Below, in pieces: positions 23,481 through 25,570 of a DNA stretch of 25,570 nucleotides. Origin of the DNA: DASQDN01 sp035630195 (GTDB lineage: Bacteria; Acidobacteriota; Terriglobia; Bryobacterales; Bryobacteraceae). The position numbers were made by a program, and so were the translations under genes. The first letter of the stretch is position 1, and every line of letters begins with the position of its first letter. The notes beneath the pieces are model-generated. The model was not told where the DNA came from. It saw only the letters and a program-made list of their open reading frames with translations, and made no database searches. Where the stretch lies: NCBI GenBank assembly GCA_035630195.1, contig DASQLD010000409.1, positions 1 through 25,570 of the forward strand, written 5' to 3'.

Positions 23481-25469
23481 ATGACGAAGAGAGACCTTGT
23501 ACCCGAACCTGTCGCGCGAAGTCTGCGAATCTTCCCGTTCGATCCTAGCCTCGCCGCTCGGGTTGACACCGCGGGAATTGGGGAAATCACGATTGGGGTG
23601 CGTTGGGAAAACGAGCTGCAAGCTGGCCCGACCGGCGAATACATTGAAGTCGTCGATGCCGATCCGGCCAGCCAGGCGTTTTACAAGCCTGTCGATCTGA
23701 ATGATCCACGGATCCTTGCGCAAGATGGGTTGGCCCCGTCGGAATCGAACCCGCAATTTCATCAACAGATGGTCTATGCCGTTGCGATGACCACGATTCG
23801 TCATTTCGAACAGGCACTTGGCCGTGTTGCGCTCTGGTCGTCGCATCGGCCCACTCCACAGGAAGCGAAGTTCGTTCGCCGGCTCCGCATCTATCCACAT
23901 GCGTTAAGGGACAGGAATGCCTTTTACAGCCCAGCGAAGAAGGCTCTACTGTTCGGATATTTCCCCGTAAGCATCAAGGACGCGTTCAACACGCCGGGAA
24001 CCATCGTCTTTACCTGTCTGTCGCATGACATCATCGCCCATGAAACAACCCATGCGCTGCTCGATGGTGTTCACCCACGATTCAATGAGCCTGTAAACCC
24101 CGATGTGTTGGCGTTTCATGAAGCGTTTGCCGATATTGTTGCGCTGTTCCAACACTTTGCCTATCCCGGTGTCCTTCGCGATCAGATCTCTCGCACGCGA
24201 GGGAATCTGGCAGGCGAGAATCTGTTGGGCCAATTGGCGCAACAGTTCGGAAAGGCTTCGGGCAGAGGCAGCGCTTTGCGGGACGCTCTCGGCGGCATCA
24301 ATCCTGAAACAGGAAAATGGGAACCGCACCAGCCCGACGTTCGCGCTCTGGACAAGACCCACGAACCGCATGAGAGAGGCGCGATTCTGGTTGCAGCGGT
24401 GTTCAGCGCCTTTTTGAAAATCTACCGGGCTCGTACCGCCGACCTCTATCGCATCGCCAGCGAAGGGACAGGCGTGCTGCGAGACGGAGATATTCATCCG
24501 GATCTATCGAACCGTCTTGCCGAAGAAGCCGAACGTACCGCCCAGTACATTCTGCAGATGTGCATCCGCGCCATCGACTACTGCCCGCCGGTCGGCATCA
24601 CTTTCGGGGATTATCTGCGCGGTGTTGTCACGGCCGATTACGATCTCAATCCGGAGGACGTGCATGGCTACCGGCTGGCTTTTGTCGAGAGTTTTCGCCA
24701 ATGGGGGATCCATCCGAACAATATGCGCAGCATGTCGGTGGAAGCCCTTCTATGGCCCACAGGCGAAACCATGCAAGAGGAAGCTGGCGTCCGTATCCAT
24801 CACGATGACTTGCGAGCTCTATTCATGGAGGAACGGCCTATTGACGATCCCGAACAGGTGGCCGGCTCGCGCTCTGCGTCCAAGAAGCACGCAAAGCTTT
24901 CGTGGGATCTCGAAAGCGATCGATATAAGACTTGGGAAGCGGTCGGGGAGCAGGCCGCCTCACTTTGGTTTTGGTTGATGAAGGGTCCGGGTAGAAAGCT
25001 AGCTCCCGCCATTGGCCTTGTTCTCGACGAAGATAAACCGCCACCCACTGTCTTTCGATCCACGAGCGATCGTGTTTCAGTGGAAGTTCACTCTGTACGA
25101 AGCGCTATCAGAAGGAGCCCGCGGGGAGGAACTGCCACTGATTTTGTCGTGGAAATCACGCAGCGCCGTCGAGGTTACTTCGATCCGGAAAAGCAGAAAA
25201 AGATGGACAAGCGGGGAACCAAAATTTCTGGGAACGACAAGGGAGACTTCCGTTACCGCGCCGGATGTACGCTTCTACTCAATCCCGTGACCATGGAAGT
25301 TCGCCGCGTCATCAGGACCCCTGGCACGATTGCCGACGATGTGCAACTCGCACGCTTGCGGCGTTTCCTTACTGGTGAGCTTCAGCCCGGAAATGCGTTT
25401 GACAGCGCGCGCGCGGCGCTGCAAGCGCGAGAACCGTTTGCCCTGCTGCACCAAGACACAGGAGAGTAA
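23481..25469 (+). CDS. Large HEXXH (gluzincin-like) metalloprotein of unknown family
   Basis: A 662-residue protein without an obvious signal peptide. Residues 187-191 are HETTH in SHDIIAHETTHALLDG, the zinc-binding motif of the thermolysin-like gluzincins, followed 23 residues after the second His by HEAFADIV (Glu214, Asp218), which fits the third ligand and its Asp. H294 or H297 in DKTHEPHERGAILVAAVFS may be the transition-state histidine. The N-terminal ~150 residues carry SLRIFPFDPSL, while the C-terminal ~200 contain Lys-rich and beta-like segments (TDFVVEITQRRRGYFDPEKQ). No pro-region or Sec signal is seen, so an intracellular role is likely. I do not recognise a named family. AGAGG at 23466-23470 lies 10 bases before the ATG. 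A lysine-rich gene begins 1 base after its stop, arguing for one operon. Confidence 0.8.
   Translation: MTKRDLVPEPVARSLRIFPFDPSLAARVDTAGIGEITIGVRWENELQAGPTGEYIEVVDADPASQAFYKPVDLNDPRILAQDGLAPSESNPQFHQQMVYAVAMTTIRHFEQALGRVALWSSHRPTPQEAKFVRRLRIYPHALRDRNAFYSPAKKALLFGYFPVSIKDAFNTPGTIVFTCLSHDIIAHETTHALLDGVHPRFNEPVNPDVLAFHEAFADIVALFQHFAYPGVLRDQISRTRGNLAGENLLGQLAQQFGKASGRGSALRDALGGINPETGKWEPHQPDVRALDKTHEPHERGAILVAAVFSAFLKIYRARTADLYRIASEGTGVLRDGDIHPDLSNRLAEEAERTAQYILQMCIRAIDYCPPVGITFGDYLRGVVTADYDLNPEDVHGYRLAFVESFRQWGIHPNNMRSMSVEALLWPTGETMQEEAGVRIHHDDLRALFMEERPIDDPEQVAGSRSASKKHAKLSWDLESDRYKTWEAVGEQAASLWFWLMKGPGRKLAPAIGLVLDEDKPPPTVFRSTSDRVSVEVHSVRSAIRRSPRGGTATDFVVEITQRRRGYFDPEKQKKMDKRGTKISGNDKGDFRYRAGCTLLLNPVTMEVRRVIRTPGTIADDVQLARLRRFLTGELQPGNAFDSARAALQAREPFALLHQDTGE
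25461..25466 (+). promoter_or_regulatory. Ribosome binding site of last gene
   Basis: GGAGAG lies inside the last codons of the HEXXH gene, 4 bases before the ATG at 25471, and shows coupled translation. Confidence 0.6.
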
Positions 25470-25470
25470 A

Positions 25471-25570
25471 ATGCCTCCAAAAACCGGCGCCAAGAAAACT
25501 GCCACCAAAAAAGTTGCAACCAAGAACGCAAGCCCGCCACCGACGACGCGACTGATTCCCCCCAAGGACG
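25471..25570 (+). CDS. Lysine/proline-rich N-terminus of an unknown protein (3' end outside window)
   Basis: An ATG 1 base after the preceding stop, with GGAGAG 4 bases upstream, opens a frame that runs to the window edge without a stop. The 33 visible residues are basic and disordered-looking (several KKTATKK-type repeats of Lys, Thr and Ala, followed by a Pro/Thr stretch and RLIPPKD). Lys/Ala-rich tails like this resemble histone-H1-like or nucleic-acid-binding extensions, but a linker before a folded domain is equally possible. The family cannot be named from this piece. It is probably cotranscribed with the HEXXH metalloprotein. Confidence 0.65.
   Translation, partial: MPPKTGAKKTATKKVATKNASPPPTTRLIPPKD

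Noticed and set aside
25275..25565. Hydrophobic minus-strand frame resembling a membrane protein
   Set aside because: It is the complement of the Lys/Ala/Pro-rich coding start at 25471, which naturally reads as Leu/Phe/Val/Gly-rich on the other strand.
1..25570. CRISPR array, transposon, integrase or tRNA
   Set aside because: No regularly spaced direct repeats, transposase or integrase motifs, terminal inverted repeats or cloverleaf-like sequence were seen on either strand.

Overview
The window looks like chromosomal DNA of an acidobacterium, most likely of the Bryobacterales/Solibacter type. The evidence is the gene content: an Oar-like TonB-dependent receptor with an N-terminal carboxypeptidase-regulatory domain, two DUF1549/DUF1553 (planctomycete-type cytochrome) proteins each followed by a DUF1501 protein, PPC and Big2 domains, and many Sec, Tat or lipoprotein signals. 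This placement is inferred from family knowledge; no marker gene for taxonomy is present. I see no rRNA, tRNA, CRISPR array, insertion sequence or integrase.

Left part (1-11645, all + strand). A short-chain dehydrogenase cut by the window edge is followed by a small lipoprotein with two DUF333 repeats. A tightly packed run of seven exported proteins comes next: a PPC-domain protein, a Big2/DUF1549/DUF1553 protein, a Tat-exported DUF1501 protein, a 193-residue Tat-like protein of unknown family, a PSCyt1/DUF1549/DUF1553 protein, a second Tat-exported DUF1501 protein, and a secreted GlcG/HbpS-like protein. The DUF1553-DUF1501 pair therefore occurs twice. The 151-base gap before the second pair, with a perfect TATAAT and a small inverted repeat, may mark a second promoter. 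The locus looks like a periplasmic or surface system of undefined biochemistry in which c-type heme-like motifs accompany alkaline-phosphatase-fold proteins.

Middle (11855-18537). An EamA/DMT permease (+) converges on a 1168-residue TonB-dependent receptor (-), and a strong 12-bp hairpin lies between them. The receptor is transcribed divergently from a secreted PHP-domain (CehA/McbA-like) metallohydrolase. The receptor has a good Shine-Dalgarno and a recognisable -35/-10 pair in the shared upstream region.

Right part (18539-25570). A TlpA-like thioredoxin and a Tat-exported DUF1080 (3-keto-disaccharide hydrolase-type) protein form a minus-strand pair. Divergent from it is a compact plus-strand trio: a winged-helix SAM O-methyltransferase, a Rid-family protein carrying a signal peptide, and a phytoene-desaturase-like FAD oxidoreductase. 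The window ends with a 662-residue HEXXH (gluzincin-like) metalloprotein and, 1 base after its stop, the start of a lysine- and proline-rich protein that runs off the end.

The overall theme is export: uptake across the outer membrane, extracytoplasmic hydrolysis or redox chemistry, and disulfide handling. The parts most likely to hold undescribed biology are the doubled DUF1553/DUF1501 locus with its orphan small protein, the methyltransferase-Rid-FAD operon, and the HEXXH protein with its cut-off partner.
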